The notes under the pieces were generated by a model. The model did not search any database. It was not told where the DNA came from and saw nothing but the letters and a program-made list of their open reading frames with translations. A stretch of DNA of 64,000 bases from Aurantiochytrium sp. KH105 (taxonomy: Eukaryota > Sar > Bigyra > Thraustochytrida > Thraustochytriidae). Location: NCBI GenBank assembly GCA_003116975.1, contig BGKB01000139.1, positions 130,376-194,375 on the forward strand. Direction: 5' to 3'. The position numbers and the translations under genes are program-made. This document shows, piece by piece, positions 9,301 through 17,304 of the stretch (position 1 is the first letter of the stretch; each line of letters begins with the position of its first letter).

Positions 9301-10725
9301 GCGAGCGAGCTCAGCGAGAGCGAGACAGCCACCGTGCCAGGCAGCGTCGCCTTCGGACGCGTCAAAGAGCTCGAGCACAAAGGCAACGACGTCGTCAGCG
9401 TGCGACTCGGGCAAACGGCTCGTCACGCGGCCGATACCCTTGGCAGCCGACCAGCGTACGATGGTGTCTCTGTCGCGAAGACCGCTCAAGAGCTTTTCGA
9501 CGACGTCTTCAACCTCCTCGGGAATGTCGGCGTCGTCTTCATCTTCTTCGAGATCTTCATTGCGCTCGTGCTCGTGGGAGCCATCGGCATCCGCGGCGGG
9601 CGCACTTTTGGCAAGGTTTTGTAGCAGCGAACGTTGGCCACGTTGGTAGCGCCACTTGACAACGCGCGGGGGCAAAAAGTTGAGGCCGGCGCGCTGCACG
9701 AGCTTGACTGTTAGCTTTCGCTCGAGAGAACTGACCTGGCCATCGCGATTGGAAATGCGAAGAACGCGACTAAAGATGACTGGGATGTGCGAGAGAAGCT
9801 TCTCGCGGTGACCATGCTTGAATATCTCGACAAGAGCGTGGAAGATACCGGTGATAAGAAAGGGGTCCTCACTTCGCGATTCACCGCCCTCACGACGATC
9901 ACTGACATCCTCGAGGGTGTCAGCAGCCCAGTTGAGGAAACCCTCAAGGTGGACACTCTCCATGTCTGGACGGGTGAGCAGGCGTGCGAGGCAAATGGCA
10001 GCGGCCTCGCGCGTCGCGCCCGAGTCATTGAGAAAGGCCTTGCACAAGTCTGTGACAGTGGCAACAAGCGAGCACTGCGATGCGCCCGTGGTCCCGGCGG
10101 CGAGCGAAGAGTCGACCGTCTCGAGATCAAAGGGAATGAGGACCAGCATACTCAGCCAAAGGAGAAGCGAGTAGCGTGTCTCCCAGGTGGTGTAGTCCTT
10201 GGCATCCTGGCACTGGAGCAGCCAGAGCGTGGGCTCGAGGTCGGCAACCTCGTGGGGCAGCTGCTTAACGACGGCCTTATAACCGCGCACCTTGCAAAGA
10301 AGGTAGAGGGCCTTGAGCACGAGCTGGAGGCCGGCGTTACGGTAGACCTGAAATGGAAAGGAGTTCACGGCGCTGTCATCTCCGCGCGAGGGGCGGGCCT
10401 CTTCGTCGGCCTCGCGAAGCCTGAGAACGTGTTTGACGGCATCCATAATACGTGTGACGAGATCTTCGAGGTGTCGATCGAGCAGATGAGCTTGTTCTTG
10501 GTATTTTTCGAGAATCTTTTGCACGCCGTCCAAGGCGCGCTCGGCCTCGGCGAGCGTCTCGGCGCCTTGGGCCCCGGGTCCACTGCCGCTGCCGGCGGGA
10601 GAGGGTGGGGCATCTTTGAGGCGGTGACCGACCTCCACAGACGCACAGACTTTATCGAGAAGCGCCAGACACTCGTCCTTGTCCAGGAAGTGGTCGTTCT
10701 CTGACTGCACCACGTTCATGGCCAT
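6301..10725 (-). CDS. TBCD: Tubulin-folding cofactor D (beta-tubulin chaperone)
   Basis: Protein of 1474 residues. TBCD takes beta-tubulin from CCT/cofactor A, forms the supercomplex with cofactors C and E, and in other eukaryotes also acts on Arl2 and at centrosomes. Recognisable landmarks are the N-terminal YKAVVKQLPHEVADLEP and TWETRYSLLLWLSMLVLIPFDL (residues ~147-205), then LLSHIPVIFSRVL and LNFLPPRVVKWRYQRGQRSL. A long HEAT-like helical array fills the middle (~400-1000), and FPRVSQVLALSDYVNAALSGLVLSVGDLTES lies near 1170. The family is usually about 1100-1250 residues. Extra length comes from acidic linkers (~390-410), an ~80-residue insert near 1000-1080, and an extended tail. Intronless. 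The start MAMNVV is the first ATG of the open frame; the second Met two codons on is equally possible. Confidence 0.93.
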   Translation of the reverse strand: MAMNVVQSENDHFLDKDECLALLDKVCASVEVGHRLKDAPPSPAGSGSGPGAQGAETLAEAERALDGVQKILEKYQEQAHLLDRHLEDLVTRIMDAVKHVLRLREADEEARPSRGDDSAVNSFPFQVYRNAGLQLVLKALYLLCKVRGYKAVVKQLPHEVADLEPTLWLLQCQDAKDYTTWETRYSLLLWLSMLVLIPFDLETVDSSLAAGTTGASQCSLVATVTDLCKAFLNDSGATREAAAICLARLLTRPDMESVHLEGFLNWAADTLEDVSDRREGGESRSEDPFLITGIFHALVEIFKHGHREKLLSHIPVIFSRVLRISNRDGQVSSLERKLTVKLVQRAGLNFLPPRVVKWRYQRGQRSLLQNLAKSAPAADADGSHEHERNEDLEEDEDDADIPEEVEDVVEKLLSGLRDRDTIVRWSAAKGIGRVTSRLPESHADDVVAFVLELFDASEGDAAWHGGCLALAELARRGLLLPKRLGAVVPFVVQALIYDVRRGHNSVGANVRDAACYVCWAFARAYEPAVMAPHVSELCPQMMVTAVFDREVNCRRAASAAFQENVGRQGHDNFPHGIEILTAADYFTLGIRKNAYLEIAPFVAQFDVYRRPLIEHLVNYKLSHWDLQLRMLSADALHVLTASDPTFMAETVLRDLLPKTLSPDVLVRHGATLAVSTIVAALAKVPYRLSDEMRADVRNTVMRIEKGRWYRGRGGEWIRVAACKLIEAMARAGHQLSRRAQIRLLESVEESLKHPKDEVKEAAVAALAALADEYFGPDANAEDGADALYEVADAADFSAAASRISRPLLPQMLPPVAADVTDRLVARYCQSLETPDPNPAVRRGCALALGVLPARMLGADRAVLERVVKCLAAATRLEDDPDLRDAETRRNAVISLAKLASTVGVAVAGAEEVLCTATLDKELFTIVIDALLGACEDYETDNRGDVGSWVRVVAIKGLVTTIKAVRTFPQRALEAARAVQDDQAEIIASVGDMGRVRVLRYCADGAAAWVETLEPSGRAVKLPADDLKTVESNERFAVPSEDERSAIFLPDAGARAIQSVMRQEPIADLGNYYPSAYSRLLDEPSTARIVCAIIKQLCEKMGQVRESAGEALVEILKDADSPAQGIPLAVSHVDVLREIFDQQSSSEETNWKVESYTFPRVSQVLALSDYVNAALSGLVLSVGDLTESVSSNAADALLDWCKAQKARENYTQLTLIAKALVRIIEDNARVDRVVVPALKALDLLLAAEVFNFPRHPRLSWLLQTHDVIKQEIKGAANVSKLVNCSRVLFHLASFEGPIRPVALSSVLILLGHKFPLVRMSCAKDFNMWALAMDGTAICGPGNDAEAVLSAPVPEANPSNEGDSDFLGFLRQQNVMYEQELADRPDAFRPALSPDFDPEQAFEDAQDLIAETRWDTIPVRRAREQRDKLYELLRVQKPEGRKTAASAEVDSAPAPPAPTEEEDSYATLIHNTQMGY

Positions 10726-11977
10726 GCTGCCTTTTTTGGGGCTCGTGCCTGTCGATGTTGGTATTATCGATGATCCGGAACCCTCTTCGAGTCCGCTCCT
10801 CTCTGCAGTCTTGGCAACGCCGCGGGCAGACCCGTCCCGCCCAGCTTTACGTCTCTCGCGTTTGTGGAACTGGTGCTGCGCGCGTTGGGCCGGCCGAGCG
10901 CGGCGCCCGGCCGTTGACAGCTTTCCGAAAAAGTTTTTTTTTTACTCGAGTCTTGAAAAACAAATGAAAATCTGAAAATGGCTGCCCTTCGTTGAGGAAT
11001 TCATGCACTTTTGGCGCTCTACGTGGCCGCTGAGAACGTATATCCTTCGCATGTGCACGATCAATTCCAGAAGATGCGCATTTTGTTGAAGCTGGTGTCA
11101 AACTGCGAGGCCTTCGGGCCGGCCAACCTGTAACTATGGATCAGTATAGGCCTACCTCTGTGGAGGATGTAGACGCACGAATGGATAGATGGCAGACGAT
11201 CGGCTTGTGCTCGAAAGCCCTTTCGAATTGGTGATCTGGCTCCCAACAGATTGAAGCAGCGTGAGAAGCTTTCGACTTATAGCGCGGCCTTCAACTCCGC
11301 GCGTACCCATGGCATCATGCCCCTTCGATACTCATCATCGGTAATTTGTCTCTCTCAGAGCAACTTTCCGCCTAACTGTCGTTGGGAAGGTCCACTTCAG
11401 TATGGTGGTTCAATACGAGGAAAACTTGGTTGTTTCACTTTGTTGCATGATAATTTGTAACTACTGCTATCGCAGGCTCAAAAAGCGCGCAAAACTTCTT
11501 CGTGGGGGCCTCGGATTGCTGAAGACGAGCTTAAGATGATGTGTACAAATGAGACGTAAAAAATAAGACAAAAGATTGGTTTTACTGCAGATGAATTCCG
11601 AAGCCTTTATTTTCTTTCCTTAGCTTTCTGCATTGCGTGGCGAAGTCGACCCGAGAAGTTGGTCCACCGTACGATAAAAGTAAAAAAAAAAGAGTATGAA
11701 CGGTCGTTTCGACGGTGATTTTCTCTGGTTTTGGTCAGGTGACGGTCGATGGGGACACGTATGAAAGGAAAAGAGCCGAACGAAAAGAAGCGCAACGAGG
11801 CGGGAAACAACTGGGCAGACGATTGAGATTGCGGAACGAGATGGGGGTGTTATAGAGAAAAGTGCAAATCATCCTGCCCTTCTCGTCCCGCAAAAGAGCA
11901 AGAGAGAGCAAAAGACATTGCCTCAAGTCAGGGATGACAAGTGTCGGTCGCTTGGAAGTTTGGATTGGGTTGCAGAT
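10726..11977. other. Spacer: TBCD promoter side and 3' flank of the cupredoxin-like gene
   Basis: About 1.25 kb with no convincing ORF on either strand; short frames (60-100 codons) lack conserved-looking sequence. The 10.73-10.93 kb part is GC-rich and is probably the TBCD promoter. The 11.5-11.9 kb part is AT-richer and holds a minus-strand AATAAA at 11606-11611. No tRNA-like folds were recognised. Confidence 0.5.
11606..11611 (-). promoter_or_regulatory. Possible polyadenylation signal AATAAA (minus strand)
   Basis: TTTATT on the + strand lies 367 bases downstream of the stop codon of the minus-strand cupredoxin-like gene. It is a consensus hexamer in plausible position; no cleavage-site evidence is available. 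Confidence 0.4.
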
Positions 11978-13342
11978 CTAAGCAGCTTCATTCCATTTCT
12001 GCAACAACAGATCACAGATGGCCTTGCGGTCAAACGCGCTGCTCAAAGGTTCAGTCATCTCCTTGACTTCGTGTGTCTTTGGCTTTTGCTTTTGCTTTGC
12101 CGTAATTTCCGCTGACGAGGCAACAGGTGAAACTTGAGAAGGAGGAGGAGAAGAAGGGGCCACCTCGGGGCTCACGCCGACGTCCTGCTGCTGCTGCTGC
12201 TGTTGTTGCTGTTGCTGTTGGCGACGACTACGACGCTTGCGGCGAGGTGCATCAATCCATTGTGCCTCGCGCTCTACGGCAGCAGCGGCGGCGAAGGCCT
12301 CCTCGAGTCTACGCTGCTCGTCCACAAGTTCGCGAGGGGCTTGTGCGCCAGCCTCGGCGAGGCCTGCAAAGTCAAAGGAATCGTCAAAGTCGAGCGTAGC
12401 AGAGACAGCTTCTTCGTCGCCCTTGCCTTCGAGAACGTGTTCCTCGTGGTCGTCCTCGTGGTCCTCCTCATCGGGGTGACCTTGGCGATGACTCGAGTCC
12501 TCGAGATCGTGAAAGTCCTCGAGAGCGGCAAGAGCTGTAGAGTGAGAGGAGCTCTCGCTCTTTTTCTCAGAAAAATCGTCAAAGTCGGTGGACCGTCTCT
12601 CGGTCGTACCGCATGTAGTGTTGTCCGCGTCCGCATGTGCGTTCGCATCAGAGGACGCAGAAGGCGAGCGTGGCATTTTGGTTGTAAAGGTGGCTGCGCA
12701 AAGGTCGTCGTTCTCCGGTCCAGAAGACGCCGAGGAGTCCGTGTTGACCCGATGCAAGATCTTCTTTTTCGAGCGTTTGCTGGTCTTGGTCTTGCGCTTG
12801 GCGTCATTTTGCTTGGCAGAGGCTGCTGCACTGCTGCTGCTACCTGTGGAGGTGGAGGTGGTGGTATTGGTAGTGGAAATGCCAATCTCGCGAGCGATAC
12901 GTTCGAGGTCCGCCGGGGACACGTCGGTGCTGGTGTTCTTTTGCTGCGGCTGGTCCTCGAGGACCTTGACCCAGCCCATGACAAAGTTGTAATTTGCGCA
13001 GTAGTAAGGGTACACGCCGGGCTTTTCAAAAGTGAGCGTGAAGGACTCGCCGCTGCGGAGGTCTTTGGAGCATGGGAAGCTCGGGTCCTTGAACTTGATG
13101 CGGTGCGTCTCGACCTCGGGGCCGAGGAGAGAGTCTTGCGAGCAGCAGGTCCATGTGACGGAGGCGCCGCGCAGGACGACGGCGCAGTTCGGCACGAACT
13201 CGAAGTTTGACACGCGCACGAAAGCCTGCCTCTTCCACCCTGCGCCTGACTTGACGACGGAGTTCACCGCGGCCTCTTGCCGCCGCTTCTCCACCTTGGC
13301 CTTGAGCCTGGCCACAAGCTTTTCGCGGGTCTCGGTGCCCAT
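11978..13342 (-). CDS. Cupredoxin-fold protein with altered copper site and acidic/polyQ tail
   Basis: Protein of 454 residues, intronless. Residues ~38-130 read as a plastocyanin-type cupredoxin: VTWTCCSQD, His80 in ETHRIKF, SGESFTLTFEKPGVYPYYCANY, ending GWVKVLED. In blue-copper proteins the ligands are His, then Cys-x-x-His, then Met. Here His80, Cys115 and Met122 are present, but the second His position (118) is Tyr. Type 1 copper binding is therefore doubtful. The N-terminus is basic and helical (REKLVARLKAKVEKRR), not a signal peptide, which is unusual because cupredoxins are normally exported or plastid proteins. The remainder is Ser/Asp/Glu-rich and low-complexity, with a basic KRKTKTSKRSKKK patch and a run of 12 Gln near residue 380. 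It ends in a short helical motif (FDRKAICDLLLQKWNEA). A nuclear or cytosolic role is inferred; no function is assigned. Confidence 0.7.
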   Translation of the reverse strand: MGTETREKLVARLKAKVEKRRQEAAVNSVVKSGAGWKRQAFVRVSNFEFVPNCAVVLRGASVTWTCCSQDSLLGPEVETHRIKFKDPSFPCSKDLRSGESFTLTFEKPGVYPYYCANYNFVMGWVKVLEDQPQQKNTSTDVSPADLERIAREIGISTTNTTTSTSTGSSSSAAASAKQNDAKRKTKTSKRSKKKILHRVNTDSSASSGPENDDLCAATFTTKMPRSPSASSDANAHADADNTTCGTTERRSTDFDDFSEKKSESSSHSTALAALEDFHDLEDSSHRQGHPDEEDHEDDHEEHVLEGKGDEEAVSATLDFDDSFDFAGLAEAGAQAPRELVDEQRRLEEAFAAAAAVEREAQWIDAPRRKRRSRRQQQQQQQQQQQQDVGVSPEVAPSSPPPSQVSPVASSAEITAKQKQKPKTHEVKEMTEPLSSAFDRKAICDLLLQKWNEAA

Positions 13343-13390
13343 TTTGTTTTTCTCGACGCCTGCCGCCTGCGCTCGCTGCTCGCTCCTTCT

Positions 13391-13418
13391 CGCTCGCTCG
13401 CTCGCTCGCTCGCTCGCC
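13391..13418. repeat. (GCTC)n simple repeat
   Basis: About seven uninterrupted copies of the tetramer CGCT lie just upstream of the minus-strand cupredoxin-like gene. A second run of the same tetramer is at 16141-16162. Confidence 0.9.
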
Positions 13419-13693
13419 AGCGCCTGCTGGCCTGCCCTCGCCGTGCCAGGGCCCGTCTGTGTCCGGGGCGACGTGCTCGCGGACTCCGACGAGGCCGACC
13501 CGCCGAGCTTGGTCTGCTGCGCAGCCGCGCTCGGGTTGCTTGGGCTTTGCCTATCGCCTTTTCAGCGCACGAGATGTTTTGCGCGCAGCAGCAGCGACCC
13601 CGCTGCACTCGCTGCGAGCACCTTTTGCTCACGCGCCGCCGCGACCTGCGAAGAAAGACCCTCTGCTCCGCCGTGCTCTGCGCTGCGATGCGC

Positions 13694-13742
13694 GCTGCGC
13701 TCTGCGCTCTGCGCTCTGCGCTCTGCTCTGCGATGCGCTCTG
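13694..13742. repeat. (TGCGCTC)n imperfect microsatellite
   Basis: Heptamers of the type TGCGCTC repeat with single-base slips, embedded in a stretch of TGCGATGC words. Confidence 0.8.
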
Positions 13743-14292
13743 CGCTGCGATATGTCGCGGCGTCCCGGGCTGCGCTTAGGAGTCTGGCGGCGCGGCGTGC
13801 AGTGGCGGCGGCAGCTGCGACAGAGTGAACGAATGGCGATTCGCGATTCTGCTCTTGCGACCGGCGATCGCTGCGCACTCGAGCTCTTTCGTCCGCGCGA
13901 GCAGGCAGGGCAGGCGTCTCTGCGCGGCCTCGGAGCCCAGCGAGCGACGCAAGCGAGGCCGCTGCCGCGAGAAGACGCGTCCGAGCTGCGCTGCGACGAT
14001 GAGGAGGAGGAGACGGAGGAAGAGGCCGCAGCCACAGGAGATGAGATGACGCACGAGACGAGACGAGCTGCCGTCGACGACGGCGCCTTTGGCCCGGCCT
14101 GGCCTCGCTCCCGGAGCAAGAACGGTGAAGGTCCTCGCTCCTTCGCGCGTCCAGCCCAGAGCCGTCGCCGGCCAGCCCGCTCGCTCGCTGGCCTGCTCCG
14201 GTCGCGCGGCGATGCAGCACGACGCCACGAGCCAAGCCACGCCACGAGCCAAGCCACGCCACGCCAAGCCGCCTCGCCGGACCGGGCTCCGC

Positions 14293-14316
14293 GCAGAGCA
14301 GAGCAGAGCAGAGCAG
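14293..14316. repeat. (GCAGA)n simple repeat
   Basis: About four to five copies of a 5-base CAGAG/AGAGC unit within the GC-rich spacer. Confidence 0.8.
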
Positions 14317-15107
14317 TGCGCGCAGCGCAGCTGCAGCTGGCCGCTCTTTATTAGAGAGGGCAGAGGAGGAGGGCGGCCGGAGCGCGGAGCAGCTGCACTG
14401 CTGCTGCAGACTTACTTGGCAGTGGCGGCTGCGGCGGTGGGTCACGTCTCCCTCCACACGCCCGCGGCCTCCTTCCTGTTCACGTCTACTACGCCGAGCA
14501 CTTTTCCCGCAATGCCGCTCCAAGCCGCTCCATGCACTCCACTGCGGTGACCAAGCAAGATCCTCGTGGCCACAATGATCGTCACCACTCGCGCCTCGTT
14601 CATCATCTTCGAGCACGAGGACGAAGACCATCACCAATCACATCACAGTTTCATCCGATCAGCCTCAGCGCCAACTTGAACTCAAAGCTGCACTGACATT
14701 GCCCGCGTACGCCACGTCCGCGCCGACCTCGATGTAGTAGCCAACACGGAGGGGCGCGCGACCCACCTTATCGCACTCGTGCGGACCGGGGCGGTCCACC
14801 GTAGTCTTCCCCGGGCCTGCCGCAGCCGGTAAGGCGGCAGCGGCGGCCTCGTTCCGCGAAGCGTCTGCGTGCGGAGGTGAGGAAGGAAAGCACTGCGCTG
14901 GCCGTGCAGGAACTTCTTGCGGTGGGATGTGGTCGCATCGCCGGCCTCCGCGAATCTGGGTGCTTGCTTGTTCATGATGTGATGTCGGCGATGGTGTTTG
15001 TCGTTGGCGTCACTGCTGCTGCGAAACTCTTTGCTTGTGCAACCTAGGAGTCTGAGGGCCGCCCGAGGCTTCGATGGGGCCTGACGCGAGAGCGCAGCAC
15101 CAGCTGC

Positions 15108-15142
15108 AGCTGCAGCAGCAGGTGGCAGCTGCTGCTGCAGCT
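15108..15142. repeat. Perfect 13-bp inverted repeat (hairpin)
   Basis: Arms AGCTGCAGCAGCA (15108-15120) and TGCTGCTGCAGCT (15130-15142) are exact reverse complements around a 9-base loop. They lie inside a CAGCTG-rich tract running from about 15100 to 15165. The composition suggests CAG/CTG repeat dynamics rather than a terminator. Confidence 0.8.
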
Positions 15143-15484
15143 ACATTGTAGCCCCCTGCAGCTGAGAAAGAGGATCCAGTCCTGCGCAACCACACAATCA
15201 TCATTCACTGCATGCACGCGGGGTCGATCGCGCCCTGTAAATAGAACGTTCAGAACACCCAAAGCAGGGAACCGATGCAGAACATTTACAGAACCACGAA
15301 GGAGCCTTTAAAGAACCGATGCGGAACGCTGCGCATGGAGCTCTTTTTTGTTTTCGATTTGGGATTGATTGATTGCACCCATCTGCATGCTGCAGCACCT
15401 AGAGCTGGCACGGGCGAATCCTCGACCCATCCTTGGCCATCGTTCGCCTTCGCAGCCGCCCTTTGCCTGCATCCACCACCACTG

Positions 15485-15504
15485 CCAGCTGCAGCTGCAG
15501 CTGC
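15485..15504. repeat. (CAGCTG)n palindromic repeat
   Basis: Three consecutive CAGCTG-type palindromes in the GC-rich spacer, the same word class as the hairpin at 15.1 kb. Confidence 0.7.
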
Positions 15505-16140
15505 ACCCACCCTTGATGATGCACGTGTGCCTGCCGCTATCGCTCGCAGCGTCTCGTGCGGTCCTCCTCTTGCTCGGGATCTGCTCCACCGTCCTGGACC
15601 TGTTTTTTGCGCGCTGCGCGACGACCCCACCCCAACTTGAAGAAGGTCCTGCGCAGAACCGAGCCTCGAGCGGCTGGCCGCGTCGTCTCCCCGCGCGCAG
15701 TCGCAGTCGCGAATGCTCTCGCGGTCGCAGGTGCGGTCGCGGCAGGCGGCGGTGTCGCAGGGGCTCGAGGGCTGGGAGCGGCGGTGGCGGCCACACCAGC
15801 AGAACCAGAACTGGAAGGGCAGAACTGCGAGGATTTGGCTGCGCCCCGGCAGAGGCCCGAGCGAGCGCCCGAGCGAGCGGCCGAGCGCGCGAGGGAGCGA
15901 GCGAACGAGCGAGCGACGCGACGCGAGCGACGCGACGCGCGGGCAAATTCTCGTCTCGCGCACTTGCGCGCGCTTTTGCGCGTGTGCTTTTGCGTGTGTG
16001 CTTTTGCGGTCTCGAGGCGTCGCTCTTGCTTTCGTTGGTTGGATTTGGATTCAAATTTTGAACGAGAGCGAGATTGCCCGCGGGTCGCAATTCGCCGCTG
16101 ATACGTACACCGCGCGCTCGCAGTGACGCGGTGACGCAGA

Positions 16141-16162
16141 GCTCGCTCGCTCGCTCGCTCGC
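16141..16162. repeat. (GCTC)n simple repeat
   Basis: Five uninterrupted GCTC tetramers, the same unit as at 13391. Confidence 0.9.
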
Positions 16163-16620
16163 CAGGTATACTACGCTCTTCCTTCCTTGGCCCTCCGCCG
16201 CTCCCAGGGCGCGTCCACGCTGCGCCACCACGTCGCGCAAAGCATTTTCCCGCCAATTCTCCTTTCTTCGAATCAGTGACCGCCGCGCCGTTGCCGCCTG
16301 CGCCTGCGAATCGTGTGGAATTGCCACTAGGGTCCGTCCGTGCCGCGACCGCGACCGCTACCGCAACCACTACCGCTGCCGCTGCCGGTCCGAGCGAGCG
16401 TGGCCCAAATTGTTGGGGCTCGCGGTCCTGGCTCATACATCATATCATACCCACGGCCGTCGCGGCATCCTCGTCTTCCTCGCGCCGCGTCCTCGTTTCT
16501 TTCCGCCTCGCGCTCCGTCCTTCGCTTCCAGCCTCCCTCCCGGCCCGGCCGCCTCAGCTCGTCTCGGCTCGGCTCGGCTCGGCCGTCGGCGAGCAGCCGG
16601 GCGCGTCGCCCCTGCCGCCG

Positions 16621-16621
<1 letters not shown>

Positions 16622-16652
<31 letters not shown>
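16622..16652. repeat. (CTG)n trinucleotide repeat
   Basis: About ten uninterrupted CTG/TGC triplets. No reading frame through it is credible as protein, so it is treated as a spacer microsatellite. Confidence 0.85.
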
Positions 16653-17304
16653 GCGGCGAGAGCAAAGCAAACTCGGCGATAGCGACACGAGCGAGCGCGC
16701 GGGCGACGGCGACGGCGACGGCGACCCCAAAGGTCTAACAAACCCAACTCAACATTCTCTACGCGCAGGGCCCCGGGCGTGGCAGGTTCACCGAGAGGAG
16801 AGGCGCAGCAGCAGCACCAAGGGCGACGTGCACGAGCTCGCTGTACAAAAAAAAACACCCGGTAGACCCCGAGCGGAGTCCGTGCCGAGAGTAATAAAGG
16901 GTGAAAGAGGCCCGTCCCGAGGGCGAGCAGGAGCTAAGCTGTAGCAAGGCCGCCTGCCCGGCCGACCCCGACCAAGGCCGAGGGAAGGCTCGAGCAGACC
17001 CGCTCGAGGCAACGGTGAACGAGAGGCGCGGTGAGAGCTGAGGCGACCAGGCTGGCTGGTCGCGCTGGCGTCAGGGCCGCTCGTGTGCGGTGAAGCAAAG
17101 CAGAAGAGACGTACTTGCTTACTTGCTTGCCTTTGCAAAAGAGCTGTGCTGCAGGACTGTTTGTGTGTTCGATCGAGGGCCGGCGAGCCCAATTCTATTC
17201 TCTAGGACCTTCAAGCAAGCGAGGACCTTGGTCACACGCTTACTTTCTTGGCGCGCGCGCAGCAGTCAGGAAAAGCAAGTCCCTCTGGCCTTGCTTGCGA
17301 GAAC

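Larger units (their letters stand above)
13343..17304. other. GC-rich, simple-repeat-rich spacer without a convincing gene
   Basis: Nearly 4 kb between the divergent cupredoxin-like and oxygenase-like genes. Long frames exist on both strands, but they overlap in several frames at once and translate to Arg/Ala/Ser low complexity, as expected from stop-poor GC-rich DNA. The stretch contains (GCTC)n runs, a (TGCGCTC)n run, an AGAGC run, CAGCTG-rich palindromes, a CTG run and short CGG/GAC repeats. One frame (minus, 14665-15009) ends in a stretch that looks less repetitive, but it has no Met. Promoters of both flanking genes are presumably here; no clear TATA box was found. Confidence 0.5.

Noticed and set aside
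9787-10704. 305-codon + strand ORF opposite TBCD
   Set aside because: The minus strand encodes clear TBCD motifs over the same bases; the + strand translation has no recognisable domain.
12134-13210. 358-codon + strand ORF starting with poly-Arg and poly-Leu
   Set aside because: Antisense to the polyQ/acidic region and cupredoxin domain; the poly-Leu is the CTG side of the CAG tract.
13032-14637. Overlapping 440- and 457-codon ORFs on opposite strands
   Set aside because: Both are Arg/Ala/Ser low complexity in stop-poor GC-rich DNA and overlap each other; no domain or codon-usage similarity to the real genes.
15100-15165. CAGCTG-rich hairpin as a terminator or structured RNA gene
   Set aside because: The stem is made of CAG/CTG repeat words, has no U-tract, and the spacer contains several similar repeats; no RNA family is recognisable.
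15308-16436. 299- to 339-codon minus-strand ORFs in the spacer
   Set aside because: Composed of Arg/Ala/Ser runs from CGAGCGAGCG-type simple sequence; several frames are open at once.
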